Shown: positions 37,195 through 46,313 of the stretch, one piece after another | Position numbering within the stretch: the first letter of the stretch is position 1 | Layout: each line of letters opens with the position of its first letter | Source: Deltaproteobacteria bacterium | Lineage (GTDB): Bacteria > Myxococcota_A > Polyangia > GCA-2747355 > JADLHG01 | NCBI GenBank assembly: GCA_020848905.1 | Contig: JADLHG010000038.1 | Span: forward strand, 62,001-126,000 | Length of the DNA: 64,000 nucleotides | Reading direction: 5' to 3' | The notes under the pieces: model-generated | What the model was told of the DNA's origin: nothing | Database searches by the model: none | Seen by the model: only the letters and a program-made list of their open reading frames with translations | Program-made: the position numbers and the translations under genes

Positions 37195-38559
37195 TCAGCC
37201 GTCCCCATCCTCGGGGAGCTCCTCCTCCGGCTCGTCGACCAGGATCCACTGCCGCCCGACGGCGTTGCGCCGCAGGAACCCGTAGCCGATGAAGTTCACG
37301 AGAAACGCACGCACCGAGACGCCCGGCTCGCCGAGGCGCAGCGCGAAGAGCCCCGTGATCGCGCGCAGCACGCTCGAGGAGACGAAGAGCGTGACGAACG
37401 TGGCCCGTCGGTGCACACCGAGGAGCCGCGTGACGAGTCCCCCGAGGAGGCCGGCCGCGAAGGTGGAGACCCCCGTGCCGAGGTTCAGCACGGCCAGCCC
37501 GCGCCCGCGGTCCGCCGCCGAGAGGACGGCGATGGGCTGAATGAAGGCCGCCTGGTTGAAGCCGGTCCACAGCACTCCCGAGTAGCAGGCCTCGATCCAG
37601 ACCGGCCAGATACGCCCCTCCTTGGTCGAGGCCCAGATGAAGGGGGTCAGGCTGATGCCGAGGGCGCAGGCGAGCAGCACGCGCTGGCTCCCGACGCGGT
37701 CGATGACGCGGCTCCAGGGGCCGTTCACGAGCAGCCGCACCACGAGCACGATGCTCGTGTGAATGCTGGTCAGAAAGAAGGTCATCTTGAGCTGCGAGAG
37801 CATGTAGAGGTTCCAGAAGGGCGACGGCACGCCGACGGCGAAGCTCCAGGCCACGAGGAAGGCGAAGACGCGGCGGTAGCGCTTGCGGCGCAGCAGGCGG
37901 CGCGCGGCGGCCACCAGGCCTTCGGCGGGACCGGGATGCGGGGCAGCGTCGGGGAAACGCCGCAGGACGAGCGCCACGCTCACCCCCGCCAGGATCGCCA
38001 CGCCCCCCATCACCGCCAGCGCCAGGCGCTCGCGCCCGACGCGCTTGAAGTGGTCGAGGAAGAGCGCGCCCCCCTGGACCGACAGGAGCGTGGAGAGGCC
38101 CACGGCCCACGAGCGCCGCGCGAAGAGGCGCGCCCGGGCGTGCGGCGGGATGATCTCCGCCATCCAGGAGGTCCAGCCGTTGACCCCCATCATCACCACC
38201 ATGGCCATGAGAAAGAGCGCGGCCATGGTCGCGACGAGGGGCCCCGCGCCACGCTGACCGAAGGTGGCGAAGACGACGGGCACGGCCCACAGCACGCGCG
38301 CCGCGGAGATCGCCGGCACCACGTAGCCTCTCCGCGAGCCGAGGCGCTGCTCCACCGGATGTGCGAGGAGTGCCCCGAGCTGCGCCACGAAGGGGAGCAC
38401 GACGAGCAGGGCCAGGGTCATGGGACCGGCCCCGAGGTTGAGCGCGAGCCCGGTGAGGAACACACCGCCGCTCAGGGAGACGAAGATCTCCCCGAGAAAG
38501 CCCTCGGCCATGAGCAGGCGTGCGGCGCGGGTTTCAGAGAGCCGGGATGAAGGAGACAT
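37195..38559 (-). CDS. MFS-type multi-spanning transporter
   Basis: 454 aa with about twelve hydrophobic segments, the first at ~15-40 (GFLGEIFVSLSGGVFLTGLAL). A basic loop-2-like motif (HPVEQRLGSRRGY), a central charged loop (~190-225, RRFPDAAPHPG) and a second half beginning RVFAFLVAWSFAVG fit the 6+6 major facilitator layout. IDRVGSQR after segment 8 is the mirrored loop motif. The end is acidic (DEPEEELPEDGDG). The substrate is unknown; the family includes drug and sugar exporters. The Met at 38559 is chosen over 38682, since the extension is Arg/Ala-rich and unlike a leader. It is divergent from the Cys-rich lipoprotein gene. Confidence 0.82.
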   Translation of the reverse strand: MSPSSRLSETRAARLLMAEGFLGEIFVSLSGGVFLTGLALNLGAGPMTLALLVVLPFVAQLGALLAHPVEQRLGSRRGYVVPAISAARVLWAVPVVFATFGQRGAGPLVATMAALFLMAMVVMMGVNGWTSWMAEIIPPHARARLFARRSWAVGLSTLLSVQGGALFLDHFKRVGRERLALAVMGGVAILAGVSVALVLRRFPDAAPHPGPAEGLVAAARRLLRRKRYRRVFAFLVAWSFAVGVPSPFWNLYMLSQLKMTFFLTSIHTSIVLVVRLLVNGPWSRVIDRVGSQRVLLACALGISLTPFIWASTKEGRIWPVWIEACYSGVLWTGFNQAAFIQPIAVLSAADRGRGLAVLNLGTGVSTFAAGLLGGLVTRLLGVHRRATFVTLFVSSSVLRAITGLFALRLGEPGVSVRAFLVNFIGYGFLRRNAVGRQWILVDEPEEELPEDGDG

Positions 38560-38802
38560 GCGGTGTCGCTCGGGCCCCGCGTGGCGGGCGCGGGCTGCAG
38601 CCAAGGACGCGAGCCTACTCCGCGGCGACGACCCGAGCAACGCGCGGGAGGCCGGAGGTCCGGCCAATGTCGCGACACCCAAGGCGAAAAAACGCGCGTC
38701 GGTTGAACGCTGGCCAACGGCGCGGCAACCGATAGGCCGGTTCTCCTACAGCGCGCCAGCCGCACCGGGCGTCGTCACCCTCCATCGGGCGGAGCAAACC
38801 CC
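38560..38802. other. Divergent 243-bp gap with a palindrome
   Basis: This lies between the MFS and Cys-rich lipoprotein starts. GGCCGGA-GG-TCCGGCC at 38650-38665 is a perfect 7-bp inverted repeat around two bases and a possible operator. An A-run (GCGAAAAAACGC) lies at about 38693. No gene is supported. Confidence 0.45.
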
Positions 38803-41499
38803 ATGTCGCCGCATCCTGCAGGACGGTCTTTCCAACCTCGCGCCGCCCGCACCATCGCGATCCTCGGGCTGGCCCTGTGCCTCGACGCAGGCTGCGCCGC
38901 CGAGGGCGAGCTCACCGACGACGGCTCCGCCGCCAGCGCCACGGACGCGGCGCCTCCGGGTGACGGTGCGCCCGACGGACAACACGCGCGCGACGGCGGG
39001 GCCTCGAGCGACGGCGGGGCCTCGACCGACGACGCGGCCCCCTTCGCCGACGGCGCCATCCGATCGGATCTCTATGTCCGCGCGGACGGCAAGCCGGCCC
39101 GGGACCAGGCCGTCCTTCGCTGCGATGCCGGGGGCCTCGTGTGCGCCGGTCGCTGCGCCAATCCGCAGCTCGACCCCGCGAACTGCGGCGGCTGCGGCAC
39201 GGTCTGCGGCGCCGGGACAAAGTGCGTCGGCGGCAAGTGCCAGTGCCCGACCGGATGGCAGCCCTGCGGGGGCCAGTGCACCGACGTGCTCACCTCGTCC
39301 ACCGACTGCGGCACGTGCGGCACGAAGTGCGGCGCGGGGCAGGTGTGCACCGCGGGAAAGTGCGGCTGTCCGACGGGTACGAGCACCTGTCCCGCGGGCG
39401 CCGGCCAGCCCGATCGCTGCATGGATCTGAAGAAGGACCGCTACAACTGCGGGGCCTGCGGCAAGAAGTGCGACGCCTGGCAGATCTGCAACAACGGCAC
39501 CTGCGAGGGCTGCTCGGGGCCCACGACCATGTGCTACTCGTACTCCGATAGCTGCGTGAATCTCTCGACGAGCGGCAGCGCGTGCGGGACGTGCGGCACG
39601 ACCTGCGGCACCGGCGTCTGCGTGAACGGCGCCTGCACCTGCCCCGCGGGCACCGCGGTCTGCAGCGGCGGCCAGTGCGTGGACCTGTCGAACAACCCCT
39701 CCCACTGCGGCGCCTGCGGCTTCACCTGCAACAGCGGAGAGGTCTGCGTGGGCGGGAAGTGCACGACGGCACAATGTCCCGCCGGCGGCACGAAGTGCCA
39801 GTACGGGTGCACCGACCTCCAGCTCTCGCCGGGCAACTGCGGCGCGTGCGGCCACGCCTGCAAGCCCGGCGACGTGTGCGTCAAGGGCCAGTGCCAGGCG
39901 AGCTGCCCGGGCAGCCTCTGCAGCGGCATCTGCGTCGACCTCGACACCGATCTCTACAACTGCGGCCGCTGCGGCGAGCGCTGCGACTACCGCCTGAGCG
40001 GTGGCGTCTGCACGGCCGGCAAGTGCGGGTGCGCGCCGGGGAAGCTCGCCTGTCGCGACCCGCAGCTCTACGCCGAAGCGTGCGTCGACCCGACGACGGA
40101 CAATCGCAACTGCGGGGCCTGCGGCGTGGCCTGCGGGCCCGGCTCGCACTGCCAGGGCGGAAAGTGCGTCTGCGACCCCGGCACCGCGTGCGCCGGCAAC
40201 TGCGAGGGCAAGTGCAAGCCGGGCGAGGTCTGCTCGGCGAGCACCTGCCTCACCGCCTGTCCGAGCGGCGCGACCCAATGCGGAGCCGTTTGTACGAGCC
40301 TGCTCTCCGACCCCAGCCACTGCGGGACCTGCGACACCCGCTGCGTCGGAGGTCAGATCTGCACCGCCGGGAAGTGCGCGTGTCCGGCGGGGCAGCAGAC
40401 GTGCCAGGGGCGCTGCGCGGACCTGACCCTGGACAAGGACAACTGCGGGGCCTGCGGCAAGGGCTGCGGTCTCGGCCGGTGCGTGGCGGGCGCGTGCGTC
40501 TGCACCTACGGGCAGATCCTGTGCAACGGGAAATGCCTCTCCGCAGCCGACAACGAAAACTGCGGCGCCTGCGGCACGAAGTGCCCGGCCGGCACGCGCT
40601 GCGCGGGCAGCGGCATCTCCGGCACCGCTACCTGCCTGCCCACCGGCTGCAGCGGCTCGCAGACCAAGTGCTCCTCGGGGATGCCCAGCCCGGGAGCGCC
40701 CCCGCCCCCGCCGACCTGCGTCGATCTGCAGACGAGCGTCGCGAACTGCGGCGCCTGCGGGATGGACTGCAAGAAGATGGGCCCCTGCGGAGGCTTCTTT
40801 GGCGGCGACTGCTTCTGCATCGGCGGACAGTGCCAGGGCAGCTGCCCGGCCGGGCGCACGACCTGCACGGATCCCCTGACCATGACCAAGGTGTGTACCG
40901 ACGCCCAGGCCGACCCGCAGAACTGCGGCACCTGCGGTACCAAGTGCGGCGCCGGCCTCGCCTGCTACAAGGGGCAGTGTCAGGCCTGTCCGAGCGGCGT
41001 CACCTCCTGCGCGGGCACCTGCGTCGATCTCCTGACCGCCGGCTAGCACTGCGGCGCCTGCGGACAAGCCTGCGTGTCGGGCGCGACCTGTCAGGCCGGA
41101 CGGTGCGTCTGTCCGACGGGGCAGGCCTGGGGGTGCGGAGCCCTCGGCGCGCCGAAGTGTGCCGACTTCTTCGGGCCGACGGATTGCGGGCTCTGCTACA
41201 ACACCTGCGGGCCCGGAACGACGTGCCTCGGGGGTACCTGCCAGTGCACCGCGCCGAGCCGACTCTGCCGCGGCTCGTGTGTCAACCCGCAGAAGGACCC
41301 CGCCAACTGTGGGAGCTGCGATAGCCCCTGCGGCAAGGGCCAGGTCTGTTCCAAGGGAGCCTGCAGCGCCACCTGCGCCTCGGGGCTGAGCGTCTGCGGC
41401 GCCAGCTGCGTCGACTTCCTCACCGACGCCGAGCACTGCGGAGGCTGCTACCGGAAGTGCGCGGCCCGCTCCAAGTGCGTGGCCGGGACGTGCAGCTAG
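38803..41499 (+). pseudogene. Cys-rich Stig1-like repeat lipoprotein split by an amber codon
   Basis: The frame runs 899 codons but is broken by TAG at 41044-41046, giving 747 aa plus a 150-codon continuation in the same frame. GGAG lies 8 nt before the ATG. Lipobox LDAGC (Cys28) is followed by an Asp/Gly-rich linker (~30-100). Then come 17 degenerate ~40-residue units with six to eight Cys, each centred on NCGACGxxC...GxxCxxGxCxC; thirteen precede and four follow the stop. The stop sits exactly where units have Ser before HCGACG (e.g. DPSHCG), so TCG to TAG is the simplest change. The pattern resembles Stig1-type and other Cys-knot surface repeats seen in myxobacteria. It may be a truncated functional lipoprotein, a recent pseudogene or a sequencing error. 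Confidence 0.85.
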
Positions 41500-41533
41500 C
41501 TCCGAGCGCAGCGGGGGCGCAGGGGTCGCGCGG

Positions 41534-43495
41534 TCAATCCCGCCAGCAGCGCACGCTCGAACACATCAGGGTCGCGATCGGCTGCCCCTGGTGGTCGAAG
41601 TATTGATTGCTCCGCACGCGCCCCAGGCCATCCCGCACCAGGCGCACCGCGTGCCACGCCCCGCGCGGGCAATCCCGGCCCGTATAGCACCCCGTGTACT
41701 TGGCCGGATTGCCCTGTCCGTCGAGGAGCAGCACCGCGAAGAGGCGGTGTCGCTCGTCGTAGATGCGCCGCTGGATCGCCGAGCCGAACACCTCCTTGCG
41801 CTTGCCGTCACCGTCGAAGTTCTCCGTCTCGATCAGGTGATCGTAGGCGTCGTAGCGGTAGCGCCGCACGGCCGTGCCGAAGTTCGTGCCGGGCGCCCCC
41901 TTGGTGTCCAGAAAGCGCTCCTCCTTCAGCCTCCCGGCGTCGTCGAAGACCTGGAGCTCCGCGTGGTGCCCGGTGCGCGCGCAGTCGGTCGGCGCGCCGT
42001 CGTCCCCGTGGCACGCAATGCGAACGCGGTTTCCAAAATCATCGTACTGATACCGGACCTCGTAGACCTCGTGGACCTCGTGCTTGCCCGGCAGGCCGAA
42101 GGCCGTCAGATGGCGCACCGCGATGATTCGCCCCTTGGCGTCTCGCGTGAAGAGCTCGTGCGCTGCCTGATGCCGGCCGCAGGCGATCGGCTGGTCGAGG
42201 AGGTTCAGGCACGACCGCCGGAGCTGCTGGCAGGCCTCGTTCAGCTGATAGCGCGTGGCGTGGACGCGCGCCGAGTCGGTCACCGGCTCGCGGTGGGGTC
42301 CCAGGTTGCGCTGCACCGCCGTGCAGCCCGCGGCGTCCACCTCGTAGGCCTCGGTGGTGATCCCGTACCGGTTCGCGCCGATGTCGCCGGTCAGCGAGAG
42401 GCAGGTCTCCTCGAGCGTCTCGCCCCGGGTCCCGTACCGGTAGCGCTTGCCGGCGCACCCGTCCTCGGTGTTCACCACCGGCTCGCCGTGCAGCCCGAGA
42501 AAGAGCTCGGTCACCGTCCGCCCCTGCGCGTCGCGCTCGCTCTTCACCCGGTGCACGCTGTTCGCGTCGAGCACGGCCTCACCCGTCTTGCCGAAGCGCT
42601 CCTCGTCGAGGACAAAGCCCTGGGCATTGCGTTTGAAACGGGTGAGCGCCACTCCCCGGAGGTCGTGCATCGCCTGCCCCGACCACTGCAGACACCCCAC
42701 CTCCTCGGCCAGCCCGCGCGCGTCCAGCTTCAGCACGAGCGCCCCGCATCCGGAGAGCCCGTTCTCTCCGCTCAGCTTCCGCGTGCTGTAGCGCAGCCCC
42801 GACGGCTCGAAGGTCCGCGTCCAGTTCAGCGTTCCGTACGCGTCCACCTCGGAGAGGCGCCAGAGCTTGCCCGTGTCGCGCCACTCGAAGACGTAGCTCG
42901 CGAGCGCCCTGCCTCCGGGCCAGACCTTCTCGGCGAGGAGGAGCTGCGCCCCTTTGCGGTAGAGGCGCCAGTGTCGCGCGTTCGCGGGGCGCACGGTGCC
43001 CCGGCTGCAAACGAAGGTGGCGTGGTCCAGATCGCAATGGGCGTGCACCGACGCGCGGAGGCCCTTCTTGCTCGGCAGCGCCACCGACGTGGGCCGGGGT
43101 CCGCGGTCCGGCTCCTCCGCGAGAAAGAGCTGCTCCGTCCCCGCCGCTCGCGGCGTCGGGTAGTCCGGGTGCGGCCCCTTCTCGGGCAGGACCGGCCGCC
43201 GCGGGATCGGCGGAGGCAGCGCGCGGACCGGCGTGGGTCGCGCACGGATCCGGCGCCGGGTCTCGTCGAGCTGGCGCTGGAGCTCGGCCACGCGGCGCTT
43301 GCGCACCCGCTCTTTCTCCTTCGAGCGACACATGCCGACGAAGATCAGCGTCAGGATGATCGCGCCGAGGATCAGCGGACCGCACCCCGAGCCCTTGCCC
43401 TTGGTCTTGGCCTCAGCCGCCGGCGTCGACGACACGTCGTTCTTCTCCCATGTCTCGCGCTCCCAGACCTTCTTCCTGCGACGGCGCTTGCTCAC
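41534..43495 (-). CDS. Bitopic protein with YD/RHS-like repeats
   Basis: About 653 aa from the GTG at 43495. A basic N-terminus (SKRRRRKKVWE) precedes one membrane helix (residues ~37-57, GCGPLILGAIILTLIFVGMC), a coiled-coil-like Arg/Glu stretch and a Pro-rich linker. The large remainder (from ~110) has weak ~20-25-residue beta repeats: RYRYGTRGETLEETC, VRYQYDDFGNRVRIAC, RRYRYDAYDHLIETENFDGDG and QVFDDAGRLKEERF, the YDxxGR pattern of RHS/YD proteins. No toxin or core-domain end is seen. An ATG at 43519 is possible, but it overlaps a TATAAT box, while GAGG precedes the GTG by 6 nt. It is divergent from the serine hydrolase gene. Function unknown. Confidence 0.75.
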   Translation of the reverse strand: MSKRRRRKKVWERETWEKNDVSSTPAAEAKTKGKGSGCGPLILGAIILTLIFVGMCRSKEKERVRKRRVAELQRQLDETRRRIRARPTPVRALPPPIPRRPVLPEKGPHPDYPTPRAAGTEQLFLAEEPDRGPRPTSVALPSKKGLRASVHAHCDLDHATFVCSRGTVRPANARHWRLYRKGAQLLLAEKVWPGGRALASYVFEWRDTGKLWRLSEVDAYGTLNWTRTFEPSGLRYSTRKLSGENGLSGCGALVLKLDARGLAEEVGCLQWSGQAMHDLRGVALTRFKRNAQGFVLDEERFGKTGEAVLDANSVHRVKSERDAQGRTVTELFLGLHGEPVVNTEDGCAGKRYRYGTRGETLEETCLSLTGDIGANRYGITTEAYEVDAAGCTAVQRNLGPHREPVTDSARVHATRYQLNEACQQLRRSCLNLLDQPIACGRHQAAHELFTRDAKGRIIAVRHLTAFGLPGKHEVHEVYEVRYQYDDFGNRVRIACHGDDGAPTDCARTGHHAELQVFDDAGRLKEERFLDTKGAPGTNFGTAVRRYRYDAYDHLIETENFDGDGKRKEVFGSAIQRRIYDERHRLFAVLLLDGQGNPAKYTGCYTGRDCPRGAWHAVRLVRDGLGRVRSNQYFDHQGQPIATLMCSSVRCWRD

Positions 43496-43517
43496 CGCGG
43501 ACCTCGTCGACCGGCGC

Positions 43518-43523
43518 ATTATA
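43518..43523 (-). promoter_or_regulatory. Perfect -10 box overlapping the upstream ATG of the YD-repeat gene
   Basis: On the minus strand the sequence reads TATAAT, an exact -10 consensus that includes the ATG at 43519. The best -35 with a 17-bp spacer is AGGGCA (3 of 6). If used, transcription starts just downstream and the GTG at 43495 must be the start codon. Confidence 0.35.
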
Positions 43524-43611
43524 CAAGACGCCGTGTCGCTTGCCCTCCCTCGTGCCGGTCGCTAGGCTCCCCTCGCAGCCGCGACCCGACTCCCAGCCCG
43601 GAGTTCCCCTC

Positions 43612-44964
43612 ATGCATCGCCCTCCTCGTCTCTCTCTTGGCGTCGGCCCCGCCTGGGCCGTCCTCCTCGCGCTCTCCTCGCCTCTGGCGGCCCACGCCGA
43701 CTCGGCGCCGCTGGTCAGCGCGCGCGTGGCCGAGCTCAAGCCCCTTGTCGCGGAAAAGCCGAAGGACGTGACCGACCTCTTCGACGGAGCCTTCCTGGCG
43801 CAGGTCCCGGCCCCGAAGCTGGTCGAGGTCTTCCAGCAGTTCTACCGGCAGGCCGGCCCGGTGGCCGCAGCGGTACGCACCTCGGTCCAGCCTCCCTACC
43901 GGGCCGAGTACCGCTTCCTGACCCGCAGGGGCCGGCAGTTCCCCGTGCGCATCGGGCTGAGCAGCACGCCGCCGCACCGGATCACCACGCTCTGGTTCGG
44001 CCCCATCAGCGTCGCCGGCGCCACGATCCAGGATGGGCTCGCCGAGCTGAAGAAGCTCCCGGGAGAGGTCTCCTTCGCGCTCTGGGAGCTCGGCGCCGAC
44101 GCGCCGCGCCCGGTGGCCGAGCTGAACCCGACGAAGGCGCTCGCCATCGGCTCCACCTTCAAGCTCTACATCCTGGGCGCGCTGATCGACGCCCTGGAGA
44201 AGGGGGAGAAGCGCTGGGACGAGCTCGTCCGCCTGCGGCGCGACCGCCGCTCTCTGCCGTCGGGGATCCTGCACGACTGGCCCGAACAGACGCCGCTCAC
44301 CCTGCAGAGTCTGGCCTCGCTGATGGTCTCGATCAGCGACAACACCGCCACCGACCACCTGCTCTTCGCCGCGGGACGCGAGAAGGTCGAGGCGATGCTG
44401 GCTCCGATGGGCGTCGCGGCGCCGGCCCGCAATCGCCCCTTCCTGGCCACGCGAGAGCTCTTCTTCCTCAAGGAGCGCGGCCCGGCGGGGCTCGCCCGTC
44501 GCACCGCGTACCTCAAGCTCGACGAGGCCGCCCGCCGCCGGTATCTCGAGCGGGAGCTCGCGCGTCGCTCCCTCGACGGCTTTCTCGGGCTCGACCTCTC
44601 CACCCCGACGGCCATCGGGGCGCTCGAATGGTACGCCTCCGCCGCCGACCTCTGCCGGACCATGGACTGGCTACGGCGTCGCAGCGTCGGCCGCGCCTCC
44701 CCCGCCCGCGGGCTCCTCCGCATCAACAAGGGGCTCCTCTTCGCCGACGGCCGCTGGCGTTACGTGGGCTACAAGGGGGGCTCGGAGCCGGGGGTCCTGA
44801 ACTTCACCTGGCTGCTCGAACGCAAGGACGGGAAGTGGTTCGCCCTCTCCGTGGGGTGGAACGACGCGAAGGCGCCCGTCACCGAGACGCGCCTCATCGA
44901 GATTGTGCAGGGGATGATCCTGGTCCTCGAGGGGGAGCTGGAGGCAAAGAAGGCGGTCCGTTGA
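43612..44964 (+). CDS. Class A beta-lactamase-like serine hydrolase
   Basis: 450 aa. Signal peptide to ~residue 30 (AVLLALSSPLAAHAD). An extra ~110-residue N-terminal domain (to ~130) includes RAEYRFLTRRGRQFPVRI. All three penicillin-recognising motifs follow: SxxK at S181-K184 (GSTFK), SDN at 242-244 (ISDNTATD) and KGG at 388-390 in place of KTG. The Glu166 region of true class A enzymes is not obvious. It could be a beta-lactamase-like esterase, a peptidoglycan hydrolase or a true lactamase. The longer frame from 43450 reads into the divergent gene and is rejected. It ends 6 bp from the convergent TlpA-like gene. Confidence 0.85.
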   Translation: MHRPPRLSLGVGPAWAVLLALSSPLAAHADSAPLVSARVAELKPLVAEKPKDVTDLFDGAFLAQVPAPKLVEVFQQFYRQAGPVAAAVRTSVQPPYRAEYRFLTRRGRQFPVRIGLSSTPPHRITTLWFGPISVAGATIQDGLAELKKLPGEVSFALWELGADAPRPVAELNPTKALAIGSTFKLYILGALIDALEKGEKRWDELVRLRRDRRSLPSGILHDWPEQTPLTLQSLASLMVSISDNTATDHLLFAAGREKVEAMLAPMGVAAPARNRPFLATRELFFLKERGPAGLARRTAYLKLDEAARRRYLERELARRSLDGFLGLDLSTPTAIGALEWYASAADLCRTMDWLRRRSVGRASPARGLLRINKGLLFADGRWRYVGYKGGSEPGVLNFTWLLERKDGKWFALSVGWNDAKAPVTETRLIEIVQGMILVLEGELEAKKAVR

Positions 44965-44970
44965 GCGTGC

Positions 44971-45501
44971 TTATTTCAGGCGCTTGACGATCTCGCGCTC
45001 GAGGGGCGCCACCTCGGCGCTCTGCGCCACGAGGCGACCCGCCCCGTCGAGGAGGAAGGCCTGCGGCAAGCGGAGACTCTCCCCCTTCGCCACGCCGAAG
45101 CGCTTGGCCACCACCGTGTACTTGTCCCAGACCGCGACGAGCCCGAGTCCCTCGCCCTTGAAGTAGCTCGCCGCCCGCGCCCGCGCCTCCTCGCGATCCG
45201 CGTCCCCGGGCGGCACGGCGACCACCACCACGCGCAGCCCCCTGCCCGCGAGACGCCGCTCCAGAGCGGCCCACCGTGGAAGCGCCGCCTTGCAGGGCTT
45301 GCAGACCTCGGAGAAGAACTCCACCACCACGAGCCTGGCCTCCGCGCGCACCCGCTTCAGGCTCACGAGCCGGTCCGCGAAGTCGTAGAGCTCGAAGTCG
45401 CGCGACGGCTCGCCCCTCGCGCCGCCCGCACCGAGCAGGGAGAACGCGACGCACGCCACCGCGACCGTCTTCCGCGGGGCGCGCCGTTCGCTCCGGCCCA
45501 T
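44971..45501 (-). CDS. TlpA/thioredoxin-like exported protein
   Basis: 176 aa. Signal peptide at ~1-30 (VAVACVAFSLLGAGGARG), then a redoxin-type thioredoxin fold with the redox pair C67/C70 in FFSEVCKPCKAALPRW and a cis-Pro strand LRLPQAFLLDGAG. It likely acts as an envelope disulfide reductase or carrier. Its ATG overlaps the stop of the upstream lipoprotein gene by one base (TGATG), so it is coupled. It is the last gene of the leftward unit that starts with the PLP decarboxylase-like gene. The longest frame to 46146 reads through the upstream gene in another frame and is rejected. Confidence 0.85.
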   Translation of the reverse strand: MGRSERRAPRKTVAVACVAFSLLGAGGARGEPSRDFELYDFADRLVSLKRVRAEARLVVVEFFSEVCKPCKAALPRWAALERRLAGRGLRVVVVAVPPGDADREEARARAASYFKGEGLGLVAVWDKYTVVAKRFGVAKGESLRLPQAFLLDGAGRLVAQSAEVAPLEREIVKRLK

Positions 45502-46310
45502 CACGACCCCGCGCGGGGGAGCCGCGCCACGAGCTGTCCCAGGCACTCGTCGAGCGCCTTCTTCACCGCCTCGGCGCGGCCGATGTGGCCGGCCTTGACC
45601 GGCCCGAGCTCGGCGCTCGCCTGCACCTTCCCGTCCACCGCGTCCACCAGGCGAAAGCCGCACCGCGCCTCGGCGTAGAACTCCCCGTCCGTGGACGTGA
45701 GGAAGCGCGCCCCGAAGGTGGCCACGAGCACCCGCGCCGCGAGCACCCGCGCCGCCGTCTGGAGCGCGACCGGCATCTCCCGCACCTCCTTGACCCCGAG
45801 TCGCTCGGGCGCCGGGCTCAGCCCGCGCTCGGTGAGAGCCGCCTCCACCCGCTGCGTGAGGCTCCCGGCGCAGGTCTCCGGCGTGTCGCTCTCGCAGGCC
45901 ACGCCGAGGAGCACCCGGTTGGCCACCCGCGTCTGCGCCTTCTTCAGCTCCCTGCGCGGAAAGGCGACCAGCACCCACGCGTCCACGATGGTCCCCCCGC
46001 CCCCCTCGCGTCGCTCGAAGTACTCGTCCTCCACGAACTTGCCGCCGAGGCGCACCGTCGGATCGCCGACGGTCTGCCGGAGCTGCTGCTCGGCGTCGGC
46101 CTGGGCGCACTCGCGGGCCTGCCCCACGCTGGACCGCTCGCGACACGCCCCCGTGACGTAGAAGAAGTCGGGGTGGCTGCGATTCGGGCGCGGCACCCAG
46201 GCCGGGCGCACCACGCGCGTCCCCTGCCCCGAGAGCTGCACGTTGCCGCTCGGACAGGCCGTCAAGCCGAGCGCCAGGACCATTACGACGTTCCGTTTTA
46301 GTACGTTCAT
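45501..46310 (-). CDS. LPP20-like lipoprotein
   Basis: 269 aa. Lipobox LTAC (Cys19). The mature part has a LPP20/DUF-type core: FFYVTGACRERSSVGQARECAQADAEQQL, a pattern (VTG...AR..A..DA...L) shared by lipoproteins such as LPP20, then a beta-rich region and the C-terminal half with AVDGKVQASAELGPVK. Family members are outer-membrane lipoproteins with no firm function. GGAAG lies about 9 nt before the ATG. It is 3 bp after the beta-propeller lipoprotein gene and overlaps the TlpA-like gene, so the three are one transcript. Confidence 0.8.
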   Translation of the reverse strand: MNVLKRNVVMVLALGLTACPSGNVQLSGQGTRVVRPAWVPRPNRSHPDFFYVTGACRERSSVGQARECAQADAEQQLRQTVGDPTVRLGGKFVEDEYFERREGGGGTIVDAWVLVAFPRRELKKAQTRVANRVLLGVACESDTPETCAGSLTQRVEAALTERGLSPAPERLGVKEVREMPVALQTAARVLAARVLVATFGARFLTSTDGEFYAEARCGFRLVDAVDGKVQASAELGPVKAGHIGRAEAVKKALDECLGQLVARLPRAGS

Positions 46311-46313
46311 TCG

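Noticed and set aside
38746-41436. 896-codon open frame on the minus strand opposite the Cys-rich lipoprotein gene
   Set aside because: It mirrors the cysteine repeats of the plus-strand gene (TGC codons read as GCA), has Ala/Gly/Arg-only composition and no motif, signal peptide or ribosome binding site. It is a composition shadow.
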